The notes beneath the pieces are model-generated. The model saw only the letters and a program-made list of their open reading frames with translations, did not search any database and was not told the DNA's origin. DNA of 5,079 bases from Candidatus Solibacter sp. (lineage in GTDB: Bacteria; Acidobacteriota; Terriglobia; Bryobacterales; Bryobacteraceae), in the NCBI GenBank assembly GCA_017883345.1, contig JADGNT010000451.1, forward strand, positions 1-5,079, given 5' to 3'. Below, in pieces: positions 4,548 through 5,079 of this stretch; position 1 is the first letter of the stretch; each line of letters opens with the position of its first letter. The position numbers were made by a program, and so were the translations under genes.

Positions 4548-5079
4548 CTATTTCAGGTCGAGCACCACCACTGACTTCGGCGGCAGCGTCGCCTTCAAGC
4601 TGCCGGACTCGATCGCCGCGCCGGTGAAGGCCGCCGGCTTCACCACCGCCGGTTGGTCGAACGTGTTGTGGGCGTTGATTGCCGCCGCGGTCAGCACGCG
4701 CCCCGTAACGCCCGTTGCGGCACCGCCGGGAATCTGCGCCGTGATCGTTACCGGCCGGCTGGGATTCACGTTCACCAGCGCGACGTGCAGATGGCCGTCC
4801 TTGTCGCGCACCGCCGAGGCGCTCACCTCCGGCAACGTCGAGGCGTCTTTGTTGTACCAGGCGGACTGAATCTCCACCGGCAGGGCGGTGCTGTCCTGGT
4901 ACGACTTGAACATTTCGAATACGTGATAGGTCGGCGTCAAGACCATCTTTTCGTCCTTGGTGAGGATCATGGCCTGCAGCACGTTGATCATCTGCGCGAT
5001 GTTGGCTAGCTTCAGCCGGTCGGCATGCTTGACGAAGATGTTGATGTTGAGCGCCGCCACCAGCGCGTCGCGCAGCGTG
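4548..5079 (-). CDS. GH51 alpha-L-arabinofuranosidase, C-terminal part (partial)
   Basis: 176 residues of the C-terminal end are visible; the gene begins right of the window, and the GTG at 5060 is an internal Val codon. GH51 enzymes remove terminal alpha-L-arabinofuranosyl units from arabinoxylan and arabinan. The segment TLRDALVAALNINIF, HADRLKLANIAQMINVLQAM and KMVLTPTYHVFEMFK is the characteristic end of the GH51 barrel and its link to the C-terminal beta-sandwich. The sandwich follows (about residues 75-176), with LHVALVNVNPSRPVTITAQI and the closing KSVVVLDLK. The two catalytic glutamates normally lie upstream of this part, so activity cannot be judged here. Full members are around 500 residues. 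Genes of this type are often called abfA. Downstream lie two esterases on the same strand, consistent with side-chain removal from hemicellulose. Confidence 0.93.
   Translation of the reverse strand, partial: TLRDALVAALNINIFVKHADRLKLANIAQMINVLQAMILTKDEKMVLTPTYHVFEMFKSYQDSTALPVEIQSAWYNKDASTLPEVSASAVRDKDGHLHVALVNVNPSRPVTITAQIPGGAATGVTGRVLTAAAINAHNTFDQPAVVKPAAFTGAAIESGSLKATLPPKSVVVLDLK

Noticed and set aside
5060..5060. GTG at 5060 as the start of a 170-residue protein
   Set aside because: The frame continues to the window edge with conserved GH51 residues (TLRDAL), so this GTG is an internal valine.

Overview
This is GC-rich bacterial DNA from a chromosome. The mix of genes suggests a polysaccharide-degrading soil bacterium: a secreted CE1-type esterase with a Gly/Pro/Ala-rich insert, a Tat-exported type B carboxylesterase whose nucleophile elbow reads GQSGGG, and a GH51 arabinofuranosidase. 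From general familiarity with such gene sets I would guess Acidobacteriota (Solibacter/Bryobacter-like). That placement is inference, because the window holds no phylogenetic marker.

Layout. (1) Positions 2-112 hold the last 36 codons of an unidentified plus-strand gene. (2) Positions 113-374 are non-coding, with a G/T-rich, C-poor tract and, just before the next gene, an inverted repeat plus an 8-bp tandem repeat. (3) Positions 375-779 (plus) encode ArfB, the GGQ-bearing peptidyl-tRNA hydrolase that rescues stalled ribosomes; it starts at TTG. (4) Positions 780-1305 lie between convergent genes and hold no convincing gene, only short protein-like fragments, a 13-bp tandem duplication and a hairpin. 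(5) Positions 1306-5079 are a minus-strand block read from right to left: GH51 alpha-L-arabinofuranosidase (C-terminal part only), a 230-bp gap with a good sigma70-type promoter and operator-like dyads, a CE1/esterase-D-like enzyme with a Sec signal, a 96-bp gap with a nested stem-loop, then a type B carboxylesterase with a twin-arginine signal.

How the genes fit together. GH51 enzymes remove arabinose side chains from arabinoxylan and arabinan. CE1 esterases commonly remove ferulate or acetate esters from the same side chains. Type B carboxylesterases cleave a wide range of carboxylic esters. The three minus-strand genes therefore look like a small hemicellulose side-chain removal cluster, with the two esterases probably co-transcribed from the promoter at 4345-4373. 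arfB is a housekeeping gene with no evident functional link to the cluster.

I found no mobile element, CRISPR array, RNA gene or clearly new system. The points most worth a second look are the promoter/operator architecture before the CE1 gene, the nested stem-loop between the two esterases, the low-complexity inserts in both esterases, and the repeat-based leader of arfB.
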